Position numbers and translations under genes: made by a program. From NCBI GenBank assembly GCA_016722285.1, contig JADKGI010000001.1:248001-312000 (forward strand): a DNA stretch of 64,000 nt, in the 5' to 3' direction. Below the pieces are notes generated by a model, which saw only the letters and a program-made list of their open reading frames with translations, had not been told where the DNA came from and ran no database searches. Below are positions 55,075 through 63,617 of this stretch, piece after piece (position 1 is the stretch's first letter; every line of letters begins with the position of its first letter). The stretch is from Saprospiraceae bacterium (GTDB lineage Bacteria > Bacteroidota > Bacteroidia > Chitinophagales > Saprospiraceae).

Positions 55075-56280
55075 ATGAGTCAAAATCAAACTAACTTATT
55101 CATCAGATTAGGTATTATAAATTTATGCATTGTTGCTGCCTTTGGAGTCCTAATGCGATATAAGATTGGGTTTGAATTTCCATACTTCAATCAGAGGTAC
55201 CTGCTTCACGCACACTCTCATTTCGCATTCGCCGGGTGGGTTTCGCATATTCTATTCACACTCATGGTTGTTTTTTTACAATATCAGGGTATCAAAACGG
55301 CACCATTCTCCCGACTTATATGGGCCAATCTCCTATGTGCATACGGCATGATTATATCTTTTGCCATACAAGGATACGGTGCTATATCCATCACCTTCTC
55401 CACGCTTTCCATCCTCGTGAGTTATGTTTTTTCATACTTGTTTTTTATTAAGCTACGGGAGGTTCCTGACGATCACCCTTCAAAAAACTGGTTTAAGGCA
55501 TCCTTGCTTTTTAATGTTTTATCCTCACTTGGTACTTTTTATCTTGCCTATATGATGGCATCAAAACATATCAACCAACATGGCTACCTTGCGTCAGTAT
55601 ATTTTTATCTTCATTTCCAATACAGTGGATGGTTTTTCTTTGGCATAATGGGACTATTGATGTCAAAACTCCTTGAACTGCCAACATTCAGATATGATCC
55701 CAAAATTTTTATCGGATTTTTTACGGCTTGTATTCCCGCATATTTTCTATCTGTTCTATGGGCTAAATTACCTTTGTATTTATACTTTTTTCCGGTAGCT
55801 GCTGTTATATTACAGTTATGGGGATTACAAAGATTCTTGTACCTTCTGAAATCTCAGTATGAAATTATCAAATCACACTGGTCCTCTTACGTAAAATTGC
55901 TTCTCGGTTTATCATTAATGTCTTTGATTATCAAATTGGCTTTACAAGCGGGTAGCATATTTCCGGAGATCAGCAAGTTGGCTTATGGCTTCAGATCCAT
56001 TGTTATCGCATATCTTCACCTGGTATTGTTAGGCTTGACAACCCTGTTTTTAATGGGATACATGTTGCTAAGCGGTTATATCCCACATATTAAAAAAGCA
56101 CTGTGGGCATTGGTTTTGTTTTGCATTGGCGTATTTGCAAACGAATTGGTACTTATGGTACAGGGAGTTGCTTCGTTTGGATACATATTAATCCCATATC
56201 TGAATGAAATTCTGTTAGGCGTCAGCCTTTTTATGCTATTAAGCCTGATTTTGCTTTTATTTTCATTTAAAAGATCATAA
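55075..56280 (+). CDS. Heme-copper oxidase subunit I-like membrane protein
   Basis: 401 residues with about 12 membrane helices. Helix 2 begins YLLHAHSHFAFAGWVSH (His45, 47, 49, 58), later FYLHFQYSGWFFFG and YLHLVLLGLTTLFLMGY. These His patterns recall the heme-binding helices of cbb3 oxidase and NO reductase catalytic subunits, but there is no evident copper-site Tyr-His pair and the protein is short. It may bind heme or copper without being a full oxidase. A CRP/FNR-type palindrome lies upstream and the fasciclin gene downstream. Confidence 0.6.
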   Translation: MSQNQTNLFIRLGIINLCIVAAFGVLMRYKIGFEFPYFNQRYLLHAHSHFAFAGWVSHILFTLMVVFLQYQGIKTAPFSRLIWANLLCAYGMIISFAIQGYGAISITFSTLSILVSYVFSYLFFIKLREVPDDHPSKNWFKASLLFNVLSSLGTFYLAYMMASKHINQHGYLASVYFYLHFQYSGWFFFGIMGLLMSKLLELPTFRYDPKIFIGFFTACIPAYFLSVLWAKLPLYLYFFPVAAVILQLWGLQRFLYLLKSQYEIIKSHWSSYVKLLLGLSLMSLIIKLALQAGSIFPEISKLAYGFRSIVIAYLHLVLLGLTTLFLMGYMLLSGYIPHIKKALWALVLFCIGVFANELVLMVQGVASFGYILIPYLNEILLGVSLFMLLSLILLLFSFKRS

Positions 56281-56294
56281 GTTAATATGAGCTA

Positions 56295-56310
56295 TATGAC
56301 TGTACGCATA
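56295..56310 (+). promoter_or_regulatory. Imperfect CRP/FNR-type site before the fasciclin gene
   Basis: TATGA-ctgtac-GCATA differs from the palindrome at 54915-54932 by one half-site base. It is 49 bases before the ATG at 56360. Confidence 0.35.
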
Positions 56311-56359
56311 AAATATTTTTGTCATCTTAAATAATTTTGTGCCATAAATATAAAAAATC

Positions 56360-56923
56360 ATGACACGAATAATTCAAACCTTTTTTGTACTGGTCGTTTT
56401 TACCATGTTTTCATGCAAATCGTCCACTTCTGAAACAAATGCTCCTTCCCAAACTTCCGAAGTCAATGCAGCTCAGGACGGCGTAGGTCAATCCAATGTT
56501 CAGGATGATGTCTCACATCCCAATATTGTTCAGGTTGCCATAGGCAGCAAGGACCATACTACTCTAGTCGCAGCAGTAAAAGCCGGAGGGCTCGTTGATG
56601 TCCTTAGCAATGCCGGACCATTTACTGTGTTTGCACCCACTAATGCCGCTTTTGAAAAACTACCTGCCGGTACGGTAGAGGGTCTTCTCAAACCTGAGAA
56701 AAAGGCAGATCTTGTAAATATTCTGGAATATCATACCTATGTAGGGTCTTTGAAACCGGAGTATTTTCAGGATGGACAATCTTATGAACAAGTGAATGGC
56801 AAAAAAGTCAATATCACTGTAAAAGACGGCAAAACGTACGTAAACGGCTCTGAAATACTAGCTTCTATCAACACATCAAATGGCTATATACACGTTATTG
56901 GTGATGTCCTGATCCCAAAGTAA
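56360..56923 (+). CDS. Fasciclin domain lipoprotein
   Basis: 187 residues. A lipoprotein signal (FFVLVVFTMFSCKSS, lipobox Cys at about 19) is followed by a Ser/Asn/Gln-rich linker and one FAS1 domain with the H1 (GPFTVFAPTNAAFEKLP) and H2 (NGYIHVIGDVLIP) boxes. FAS1 proteins act in adhesion. A role with the nitrogen-oxide genes is only suggested by position. Confidence 0.9.
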   Translation: MTRIIQTFFVLVVFTMFSCKSSTSETNAPSQTSEVNAAQDGVGQSNVQDDVSHPNIVQVAIGSKDHTTLVAAVKAGGLVDVLSNAGPFTVFAPTNAAFEKLPAGTVEGLLKPEKKADLVNILEYHTYVGSLKPEYFQDGQSYEQVNGKKVNITVKDGKTYVNGSEILASINTSNGYIHVIGDVLIPK

Positions 56924-56967
56924 ATCAAGCTTTTTTGAATTTTAAATATTATTAAGTTTTTAGTATG

Positions 56968-56992
56968 CGCCCGGTCCTGTATCGGGCGTTTT
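56968..56992 (+). terminator. Terminator after the fasciclin gene
   Basis: CGCCCG (56968-56973) and CGGGCG (56983-56988) followed by five T: a classic rho-independent terminator. Confidence 0.85.
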
Positions 56993-57039
56993 TAATTACA
57001 GTCTTATCAACTTCTGACTTCCTTTGGCGCCTTATACCT

Positions 57040-57422
57040 TTATTTTAGGTTCATACCATCACCGATGATTTTAATCTGCATGATTAAGGCTATACTTCTC
57101 GCTCTTTCCTTGAGAAGGTCGGCATTTTTTCCACTAAAAGCTCGTTAATAGTGGCTTCAAAAAGCGCAAGCCATCGTTTAAAATGGTCCGCTGTCATTGG
57201 ATTTGCAGCATGTGCTTTCTGATGTTTTTCCATAGGATTTCCTGAATAATGGCCTGTATAAAAAAGTGCGTTATCCCAAAAATTATACATTACCGGTAGA
57301 TGGGCATTCCAATCTACTGAGGCAAACATGTATCCAATAGCATCGTCAACTTTGACTTTTTCATAAAAAGTATTTATAACGATTTCTATTTCTTTTCGGC
57401 TGATTATATCCTGCTTTGCCAT
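57040..57422 (-). CDS. Truncated hemoglobin, group III (single-base frameshift)
   Basis: About 127 residues once repaired. The globin shows ISRKEIEIVINTFYEKVKVD, the VMYNFWDNALFYTGHYSGNP segment and the proximal histidine in ADHFKRWLALF. The frame goes wrong in a T6 run (57125-57130). One more T gives EKNADLLKERARSIALIMQI and a proper C-terminus with stop at 57040. Such globins bind O2 or NO and may detoxify NO. It is last in the nos operon, 29 bases after the small unknown gene. Confidence 0.85.
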
Positions 57423-57451
57423 AATTATTTGATTTATAAAATAGAAATAAT

Positions 57452-57748
57452 CTATCCCTGTATCAACATGTAGAGGCTGTCTTCATTTGCTAATATTTCA
57501 TGTATTATGTTAATCGGAATGTCCTTAAAATCGTATTGTCCAAGGTGTGTTTTCACATCTGCCTGAATGTAACTTACATTCCCGGTAATGACCATATGTC
57601 GGGCCGGAAGGTGTGTCCTGTGCTGATCCAGCGTCATCCCTTGTTTAAAGCCTATAAACATAGTCATATGGTCACCGCTTTTGTGGTAAAGCCTGGCTAC
57701 CGGTTTTGCCGATGTTTCAGGTTTTTCATTTATTTCCCGTATAATCAT
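57452..57748 (-). CDS. Small unknown protein in the nos operon
   Basis: 98 residues. It looks like a one-domain cupin-type barrel (MFIGFKQGMTLDQHRTHLPARH and VSYIQADVKTHLGQYDF), with several His that could bind metal. It ends 29 bases before the hemoglobin and starts 2 bases after nosY. I cannot name the family. Confidence 0.6.
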   Translation of the reverse strand: MIIREINEKPETSAKPVARLYHKSGDHMTMFIGFKQGMTLDQHRTHLPARHMVITGNVSYIQADVKTHLGQYDFKDIPINIIHEILANEDSLYMLIQG

Positions 57749-57750
57749 CT

Positions 57751-58518
57751 TTACAAATCTTTCTTTTTAAATAATTTGAGTGATATCAAATAAGGTATTG
57801 TAACCCAAAGTGACATCAGTAGAAAGGAAACTAACAGTCCAAGCGGCGTACCAAATAACTTTTTGAATATAGCTCCGGTATAACCCATCAATGCGGCTAC
57901 ATCTATCTGAAGTAATACCTGTATTCTGGCCAGATCTATAGGGTTAAATGCGGATAAAAACACCATGGCTTTCTCTATCGGGTAGTCTGCATATTGAAAC
58001 ATAAAAAACAGGACCAATCCGTCATAAATCAGTGATAAAAATAACCAGATGATTATGGATAATCCAATACCCCTTGCCTTGTCTCTCATCAGTATCGAAC
58101 AAAGCATCGCGATAGACACAAAAATGGTTGTAATCATCATTCCTGCCAGTATAACCATAATGCCTGTCATTTCAGGAACGAAAATCAAGGCCGGTATTCC
58201 TATTCCTACAAGGAATGCCGCATTTAAAGCAACCGTTAAACCCGTGAAAAGTGCCGCCCAAATAGATGATCTTTTTACCGGCTGACTGACCAGCAACTCT
58301 ACAAATTCGGCGCTGTTGTACATATAGATATTCGAAAATATAATCGAGACTAATGGTACCGTGAGTAATATAATATTCAGCAAGGATAATATACCCTTTG
58401 ATGTGTTGTCTTCAAGGCTGAATACACTCCACGAAAAGACCCCTAAAATAAGGGCATAAAACAAAATAATTCTGTTCTTCAGAATATCCGTAATAACGAA
58501 AACCGTTATTCCTTTCAT
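57751..58518 (-). CDS. nosY: NosY, permease of the Nos maturation ABC transporter
   Basis: 255 residues with six membrane helices. The family pattern is seen in ILFYALILGVFSWSVF, SAEFVELLVSQPVKRSSIW and the ISFNPIDLARI-like SAFNPIDLARIQVLL. With NosF and NosD it supports sulfur or copper delivery for the CuZ centre of NosZ. Its start overlaps the nosF stop by 4 bases. Confidence 0.9.
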   Translation of the reverse strand: MKGITVFVITDILKNRIILFYALILGVFSWSVFSLEDNTSKGILSLLNIILLTVPLVSIIFSNIYMYNSAEFVELLVSQPVKRSSIWAALFTGLTVALNAAFLVGIGIPALIFVPEMTGIMVILAGMMITTIFVSIAMLCSILMRDKARGIGLSIIIWLFLSLIYDGLVLFFMFQYADYPIEKAMVFLSAFNPIDLARIQVLLQIDVAALMGYTGAIFKKLFGTPLGLLVSFLLMSLWVTIPYLISLKLFKKKDL

Positions 58519-59225
58519 TTCACTCCAGATTTGAGCAGTTTACTGATAGCTTTCGAAACCCTGTCTTCGCCAGTCTCCTCAAATAAAGCCGGCATGGTCT
58601 TATAGAAAAGCACAGAAGCTTCCTGCATAAAAATAATATCCGTCAACAAATCATCCAATTCACTTAACAAGTGCGAGGTGATGATAATGAGTTTTCCTTT
58701 TTCCCTTTCTCTGATTATCTTATCTCTCAACAATTCAGAAGCCAGAGGATCAAGCCCAGCTGTGGGCTCATCCAGAATCAATACCGGCGGATCGAATATG
58801 AATGCCAATGTAGCACTCACTTTTTGTGTAGTTCCGCCTGATAGGGTTCGCATCTTTTTATCAGAAATTTTGTCCAGGCCAAAAGCATAAAATAATTCTT
58901 CGTCCTCGGTACCGGTAAACTTGCGGATGTCCCTGATCATGTTGATCACCTGAATCACACTCATATTTTCAGGATACCGGCCGATCTGAGGCATATACCC
59001 TATCCGTTTTTTATATAATACATCCCCTTGTATATCTTGTCCGTCGAAGAGTATCTTACCTTTGGATGGCACGACCATACTCAATATGTTTTTGATCATG
59101 GTCGTTTTTCCACAAGCATTTGGACCAATCAGGCCTATGCACTTACCCGCTTCAAGATTGATCGAAACATCCTTCAATGCTTCTGTCTTTCCGAATGATT
59201 TGGATATGTCTATCAATTGAATCAT
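58515..59225 (-). CDS. nosF: NosF, ATPase of the Nos maturation ABC transporter
   Basis: 236 residues. Walker A GPNACGKTT (about residues 34-42), signature LSGGTTQKVSATLAF and Walker B PVLILDEPTAGLDP are intact. It energises NosY. Overlaps nosD by 4 bases (ATGA) and nosY by 4, so the three are translationally coupled. Confidence 0.93.
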   Translation of the reverse strand: MIQLIDISKSFGKTEALKDVSINLEAGKCIGLIGPNACGKTTMIKNILSMVVPSKGKILFDGQDIQGDVLYKKRIGYMPQIGRYPENMSVIQVINMIRDIRKFTGTEDEELFYAFGLDKISDKKMRTLSGGTTQKVSATLAFIFDPPVLILDEPTAGLDPLASELLRDKIIREREKGKLIIITSHLLSELDDLLTDIIFMQEASVLFYKTMPALFEETGEDRVSKAISKLLKSGVK

Positions 59226-60468
59226 AAATTATAGGCTTTCATTACAGGACTATCGTCCCTAAAATTTTCTGGGGTAATACTCGGAATTAACTTCTCAGTT
59301 TTTTCCAAAAGGGTTATCATAAAACTTCTGAAAAGAAGCATAGCTATCGGATTATTTTCGATGATGACTGAATAGACACTCAATGGATGGAAAGGAACAT
59401 CACCAATATTATCTTTATCAAGGTCATATCCTTCATATTTGTCCCAATAATTATGGCTAAATGTATTCAGAACCAGTGTCCCGTTAGTACCGACATCAAA
59501 GGTATTGCTATAAAAATTATTGTACGAGATAATATTTTCCACACAATTGGCCTGGATTTTCATACCCCAACCGTTACCGGAAAAAATATTTTTCTTGATG
59601 ATCATCCTGTTTGCCCCTTCCAGAAAAAGTGCCGATGTGTTATTTAGAAAATGGTTGCCAATAATTTCAGCATCTGATATATCTTTGAGTAAGATGCCGT
59701 AAGAAGCATCGCCCGTGCTGTTTTTGAATGTATTGTTGTACATCGCAACATTTTTTGAAAACATGACCGCCACTCCGGCACCATTTTCATCAAATACATT
59801 ACATATGTACGCATCATCGTTGGAAAACATGAAATGAAGCCCGTACCTGACATTGTGTTTGGAAATATTACGCCAGATCACCGAATTAGTCACAAACTCA
59901 AAGTAAATCCCATCTCTATGCCCATCTACATGATTGCCGATAATCTGCAGGCTGTCAGACTTCCAGCAATGTATTCCGTTTCCTATTTTTTGCTCCTCTA
60001 TGTCATATGCTCTTATCCGGTTATTGCGGATAATACAGTTTTTGCCATATTGAATATATATTCCAAAAAATTGTTTTCAAGAATGTTGTTTTCAATCACA
60101 ACCCCAATCCCATCATAGACCTTAATGCCTCCCGGATCATCCATTGTTTCTATTCCGGAATTCTGAACCTGAAAACCACTGAATGTAACACTATCAGCCT
60201 TGATAGATACCACCTCATATTTCAGATCTCCATCCAGCACCGGGGTATCCACACCGATCATGACTATTTTTTTGTTTATCACTATAGTGCCCTCTTTATA
60301 CAATGTGTGATAAACATATATTGTATCGTGATCTCTCGATGCAAGTAGTGCGGGACGAATAGCTTTAAATCTTTTTCCTGGACCCACCTCAATACGCTCA
60401 GCCATCAAACTGCAGGCACATAGACTGAATAAAAGGAATAAAATGATACTATGAAGAAAATTAAGCAT
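59222..60468 (-). CDS. nosD: NosD, periplasmic copper-site maturation protein (single-base frameshift)
   Basis: About 415 residues when repaired. A signal peptide (LHSIILFLLFSLCACSLMA) precedes a right-handed beta-helix of CASH-type repeats (VVIENNILENN, IIRNNRIRAYD, ISYNNFYSN). It works with NosFY in CuZ assembly. The frame breaks in the A6 run at 60065-60070. One more A (coding T) gives ENNFFGIYIQYGKNCIIRNN, and the second part continues open to 59222 with NSVIWRNISKHNVRYGLHFMFS. Confidence 0.9.
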
Positions 60469-60474
60469 TATGCT

Positions 60475-61482
60475 TTATTGATTAAGGGTATTCCAATCAG
60501 TCTTTTTAGCCTGTAACTTTGTCAGATATTCCATGGCTTCTTTTTCTGTTTTGAAAGCAGCTATATTGCCGGCCATAGGACTTCTTAAGGAGCCTCCCTG
60601 AATATAAAATGCCGTCTCCGCAGGTATAAGCTCGTTATCAGATGGATAGTAATGTACATAATTTGCCTGGGCTCCTTTTTCAGAATTATCTTTTTCAAAT
60701 TTTATTAGACATGATAAATCGTCAAATTTATAAACTCTGCCTTTGTCTGTAATCAATTCTGCGCCAAATCTACCGTCTGAAATGCTCATTTTACAAAATG
60801 AACAATTATCCTTATGCAGAATAATAGGTTCTGGTCCTTTAGGGCTGCAAGACAAAAGTGCCACGATTGGAACCATAAATATGGCTACTTTTCCTGTTTT
60901 TTTAAAAAACCTGTTTAATACACCAAATTCAAATAAATTTACAAAGGCAATAAGGACTCCACCCGCCAACATCAGCCAGCCACCCAGATCAGGTATAGAA
61001 TAGGCTCCAAAATTGAGCAATTGTTTAAATCCGATTAATGGAGGTTGATATGCCATGCCAGGAACAATAATGGCCGCGTTCGGATTTAGATTGTGGCCGT
61101 ATTCATACTCCCATCTCCAGAAATCATACATCGCCAAAACGCCAAACAGCATAAAACATACCAATAAGATCAAGGCATTTCTTTTGCTTTTTATAAATGC
61201 GGCAACAATAGACCAAAGACCAAAAAACCCAAGAATATACGGCAATACTGTAAATTCAATAAATTCCTCAGCATGAAGGGTTTTCATACCAATATAATGG
61301 TTGAGCCCGTTTACAATATCCACATTTCCACCTAATTTATTGGCATAAATGAGCAAGGCCAGTCCCTCAGGATATTGAGGTGCATCCAGTTCAATTCTCC
61401 AAATGGGAAAATAAAGAGTGCTTAAAATAAAAAGACCAGCCAGTATCAGTAAAATGACTGATAATTTAGAAATAGTAGTCAT
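60475..61482 (-). CDS. nosL: NosL copper chaperone fused to a membrane domain
   Basis: 335 residues. The first ~210 residues carry four or five membrane helices of an unknown domain (YFPIWRIELDAPQYPEGL, NGLNHYIGMKTL, FGLWSIVAAFI, MLAGGVLIAFVNLFEF). The last ~120 are NosL, with the Cu(I) motif CSFCKMSISDGRFGAE and KFDDLSCL. Normal NosL is a small lipoprotein; here it is tethered to the membrane domain, in one frame with no break. It follows nosZ after 140 bases with a hairpin. Confidence 0.87.
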   Translation of the reverse strand: MTTISKLSVILLILAGLFILSTLYFPIWRIELDAPQYPEGLALLIYANKLGGNVDIVNGLNHYIGMKTLHAEEFIEFTVLPYILGFFGLWSIVAAFIKSKRNALILLVCFMLFGVLAMYDFWRWEYEYGHNLNPNAAIIVPGMAYQPPLIGFKQLLNFGAYSIPDLGGWLMLAGGVLIAFVNLFEFGVLNRFFKKTGKVAIFMVPIVALLSCSPKGPEPIILHKDNCSFCKMSISDGRFGAELITDKGRVYKFDDLSCLIKFEKDNSEKGAQANYVHYYPSDNELIPAETAFYIQGGSLRSPMAGNIAAFKTEKEAMEYLTKLQAKKTDWNTLNQ

Positions 61483-61567
61483 GACAGTTTTATTTAAATT
61501 AAGAAAAAAAGAATCGTTAATGAGTATTGAATTGTTGTTTTAAACGATTTCCCTTTTTTGAAGCAAA

Positions 61568-61601
61568 AAGGGGCCAGAAAGATTGATCCCGCTGTCCCCT
61601 T
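61568..61601. terminator. Hairpin between nosZ and nosL
   Basis: AAGGGGcCAG (61568-61577) pairs with CTGtCCCCTT (61592-61601), one mismatch. On the minus strand it lies after nosZ and could lower expression of the nosLDFY part or protect the nosZ mRNA end. Confidence 0.55.
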
Positions 61602-61622
61602 CTACTTGATTTTAGGATTATT

Positions 61623-63605
61623 TTACTGTGCGGGTTTTTCAGCCGGAGCTTGTTTTCCTACACTAAATGTCAAAGGTGTTTTGCTACCCGCAGGAGATAC
61701 TCTAACATAACCCTGCATTTCCTGGTGCAATGCACTACAAAAGTCAGTACAGTAAATCGGTATCATGCCGACTCTATCCGGTATCCATTTTAAGGTTTGT
61801 GTTTCTCCCGGCATGATCAGCAATTCTGCATTGTTTGATCCCTTAACAGCAAATCCATGCGGTACATCCCAATCCTGTTCCAGATTTGTCACGTGAAAAA
61901 ACACTTCATCCCCCATTTTGATTCCTTCTATATTGTCAGGAGCAAAGTGAGACCTTATTGCGGTCATATACACATGAACCTTGTTTCCTTCACGTACTAC
62001 CTTAGATTCGCCTTCCCCTTTTGTAGCATATGGGTTTTTATTTTCTTCTATTTTGAAAATCTTTACCTGATTATTTTTAATCATTTCCGCTGGCAGTGCC
62101 TGCCCGTAATGCGGCTCTCCAATAGTGGGAAAATCTAAGATTAGCTGCATTTTTTCGCCACTTATATCATATAGTTGGGCACTTTGGGACAATTCAGGTC
62201 CGGTAGGCAAATATCTGTCTTTAGTAATTTTATTGTACGCTATCAGGTATTTTGCTGATGGCTTTTTGGTATCACCTCCAGGTATGCACAGGTGGCCTAC
62301 AGAATAATAAGTAGGCACCCTATCTATTACTTTAAGGTCTTTAATATTCCATTTGACCACTTCAGAAGAAACGAAGAAAGAAGTATAAGCATTACCTTTA
62401 TCGTCAAACTCCGTGTGTAGAGGTCCTAAGCCTGGCTTTTTGACTTCTCCATACAGTACTGATTCATATTTTAACACCGGGATTCCATCATAATCCCCGG
62501 CAAAGTCTTTGGCTTCTATCGCCTTTATCATTTTGTCAAAACTGAATACCGGAACCAAAGCGGCTAATTTACCGCTTCCGACTATATATTCGCCTGTCGG
62601 ATCAACATCGCATCCATGTGGTGATTTCGGGCAAGGCATGAAGTAGCAGAGATCTTTTAATTCCTTTGCATTTAATACCGTTACCTCTGTTCTCATTTCT
62701 GATTTTGCAGAATGGGTAATATCACTATATGTATTGCTTACATATTTTGCTGGGATTTTCTTACCCTTTCCTGCTTTCAGGTATTCTTCTGCTTTTTTCC
62801 AGTTAACTGCCATAATGAAGTCTTTGTCTTTTTGTGATGCATTAACTTCCAACAATGTATTTGCCTGCTCAGTATTATAACAGGAGAAAAAAGACCATCC
62901 ATGTGATTTGCCTTTACCTGAATGACTCAAGTCAAAGTTAACACCCGGACACTCTATCTGAAAAGCGATATCCATTTTGCCGTCTTCCTTTCCTACACTG
63001 ATAAAGCTTATGTAGCCTTTAAAATTTTCCTTATATGAACTTATTGGAACATCTCCGTTTGCATTGTCTGGTGGAACGCTAAATCGGGTTCCTGCTACTA
63101 CATATTCCGTATTTTCGGTGATAAAAGGAGAAGAGTGGTTTCCTGCACTGTTAGGCAATTCGATGATTTCCTCAGTTCTGAATGTTTTCAAACTAATTCT
63201 GGCGACCCGTGGTGTATTATTTCCATTGATAAAGCACCACTTTCCGTCAATTTCCCCATTGGTCTGGGACAATTCAGGATGGTGAGCATCATCCCATGGT
63301 ATAAATCCGTGCGATGTATTGAGCATGGGTTTGGTTTCTTCGCTGTATCCCCATCCTTTTTCAGGATCAATAGAGAAAACAGGAATTACCCTTAAAAGTC
63401 GGCCACTTGGCAAGCCATAAACGGACATTTGGCCGCTGAATCCCCCACTTACGAAATTGTAATATTCATCGTATTGTCCGGGAGCGACATAGGATTTATT
63501 TGCTGCATCACCTTTTATAGCAGTTCCGGCATTTTTAGGCCTGCATGATGTGGCAAATATAGCCACTATCGTCAGGATGACTAATGTGATTTTATTGGTT
63601 TTCAT
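61623..63605 (-). CDS. nosZ: Nitrous oxide reductase, Sec-type (clade II)
   Basis: 660 residues. Reduces N2O to N2 in the periplasm. The signal TLVILTIVAIFATSC is Sec/lipoprotein type (lipobox Cys21), not Tat, as in clade II. CuZ histidines appear in DDAHHPELSQTNG (His108, His109), SHSGKGKSHGWS, PHGCDVDPTGEY and GPLHTEF. The CuA domain is C-terminal: CTDFCSALHQEM with Cys619, Cys623, His627 and Met630. No internal break. Cytochrome c is 12 bases upstream. Confidence 0.96.
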   Translation of the reverse strand: MKTNKITLVILTIVAIFATSCRPKNAGTAIKGDAANKSYVAPGQYDEYYNFVSGGFSGQMSVYGLPSGRLLRVIPVFSIDPEKGWGYSEETKPMLNTSHGFIPWDDAHHPELSQTNGEIDGKWCFINGNNTPRVARISLKTFRTEEIIELPNSAGNHSSPFITENTEYVVAGTRFSVPPDNANGDVPISSYKENFKGYISFISVGKEDGKMDIAFQIECPGVNFDLSHSGKGKSHGWSFFSCYNTEQANTLLEVNASQKDKDFIMAVNWKKAEEYLKAGKGKKIPAKYVSNTYSDITHSAKSEMRTEVTVLNAKELKDLCYFMPCPKSPHGCDVDPTGEYIVGSGKLAALVPVFSFDKMIKAIEAKDFAGDYDGIPVLKYESVLYGEVKKPGLGPLHTEFDDKGNAYTSFFVSSEVVKWNIKDLKVIDRVPTYYSVGHLCIPGGDTKKPSAKYLIAYNKITKDRYLPTGPELSQSAQLYDISGEKMQLILDFPTIGEPHYGQALPAEMIKNNQVKIFKIEENKNPYATKGEGESKVVREGNKVHVYMTAIRSHFAPDNIEGIKMGDEVFFHVTNLEQDWDVPHGFAVKGSNNAELLIMPGETQTLKWIPDRVGMIPIYCTDFCSALHQEMQGYVRVSPAGSKTPLTFSVGKQAPAEKPAQ

Positions 63606-63617
63606 AATTTCAATTAT

